A stretch of 5,493 bases of DNA, from NCBI GenBank assembly GCA_016873375.1, contig VGXJ01000132.1:1-5493 (forward strand), written 5' to 3'. Below are positions 5,239 to 5,493 of this stretch, in pieces. A program made the position numbers and the translations under genes. The notes beneath the pieces are model-generated. The model was not told the origin of the DNA. It searched no databases and saw only the letters and a list, made by a program, of their open reading frames with translations. The DNA comes from Phycisphaerae bacterium (lineage in GTDB: Bacteria > Planctomycetota > Phycisphaerae > Phycisphaerales > SM1A02). How positions within the stretch are numbered: the stretch's first letter is position 1; every line of letters starts with the position of its first letter.

Positions 5239-5493
5239 TCAGATCTCCTCGATTTCCGCGACCTTCTTCGCGGCCATCTCGTCGATCCGCGCGGTGTACT
5301 GCTTGGTCAGGTCGTCGACGGATTCCTTCGCGCCCTTGGCTTGGTCCTCGCTGACCTTGACCTTCGGATCGGCCTTGGCAAGGTCGATGGCCTTGTTCGC
5401 ATCGCGACGCTCGTTGCGGATCGACACGCGCGACTCCTCGGCCAGCTTCTTCACTTGGCTTGCGAGCTGCTTGCGGCGGTCAGCAGACGGCGG
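5239..5493 (-). CDS. frr: Ribosome recycling factor, C-terminal part (5' end outside window)
   Basis: Ribosome recycling factor works with EF-G to split the post-termination ribosome complex in the cytoplasm. The window holds the last 84 codons and a TGA stop; the reading frame is open to the right edge, so the start and roughly the first 100 residues are missing. The visible part opens with PPSADRRKQLASQVKKLAEESRVSIR and carries the family signature RVSIRNERRDAN, followed by the charged helix rich in Lys, Glu and Asp that forms the end of the three-helix domain I. The C-terminus, KVAEIEEI, has the length and character usual for the family. nrdR follows after 55 bases on the same strand. The identification is firm because of the RNxRRDAN motif and collinearity with E. 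coli Frr through to the C-terminus. Nothing visible suggests the gene is damaged. Confidence 0.95.
   Translation of the reverse strand, partial: PPSADRRKQLASQVKKLAEESRVSIRNERRDANKAIDLAKADPKVKVSEDQAKGAKESVDDLTKQYTARIDEMAAKKVAEIEEI

Noticed and set aside
3837..5354. A 505-codon open frame on the plus strand, antisense to thrS and nrdR
   Set aside because: It is opposite two well-conserved genes, its product is low-complexity (Gly, Ala, Arg, His, Val) with no recognisable domain, and long antisense frames are expected in G+C-rich coding DNA.
1..5493. All five complete stop codons (frr, nrdR, thrS, infC, argR) are TGA; possible recoding
   Set aside because: Each TGA falls at the expected end of a conserved protein, and TGA is commonly favoured as a stop in G+C-rich genomes, so no recoding is implied.

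Overview
The window is compact, G+C-rich bacterial chromosome with every supported gene on the minus strand. In the direction of transcription the order is frr (3' end only), nrdR, thrS, infC, argR and argC (cut at the window's left edge). It is a housekeeping region with no mobile element, CRISPR array, tRNA or rRNA. The organism is not identified. G+C-rich codon use, several genes without a Shine-Dalgarno (SD) sequence, the MNCPHH form of the ThrRS zinc site and an acidic tail on IF3 make me lean weakly towards Planctomycetota (Phycisphaerae-like), but this is an inference.

Right part (5493 to 2550): a translation and nucleotide-metabolism cluster. It holds the C-terminal 84 residues of ribosome recycling factor, then the ribonucleotide reductase repressor NrdR, then a complete threonyl-tRNA synthetase. 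Gaps are short (55 and 30 bases), so co-transcription is plausible. NrdR has an unusual CX4C first zinc knuckle. ThrRS has an insertion of about 25 residues next to its catalytic zinc site.

Middle (2549 to 1482): a non-coding stretch of over 300 bases that I read as a long structured infC leader, with a candidate promoter and four inverted repeats. It ends in a strong SD, AGGAG, six bases before an in-frame ATC. The best reading is that infC starts at this rare AUC codon, as in the well-known IF3 autoregulation through non-AUG starts. A clean intrinsic terminator follows infC, so this unit ends there. rpmI and rplT, the usual partners of infC, are absent.

Left part (1470 to 1): a separate arginine unit. 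A sigma-70-like promoter lies so close to the argR ATG that the transcript should be leaderless or nearly so, and a candidate operator overlaps it. argC (N-acetyl-gamma-glutamyl-phosphate reductase) follows argR after 24 bases, so the arginine repressor and the biosynthetic gene it probably controls share one operon. No wholly novel system is visible. The points most worth checking are the infC start and leader, the NrdR zinc knuckle, the ThrRS insertion and the argR promoter.
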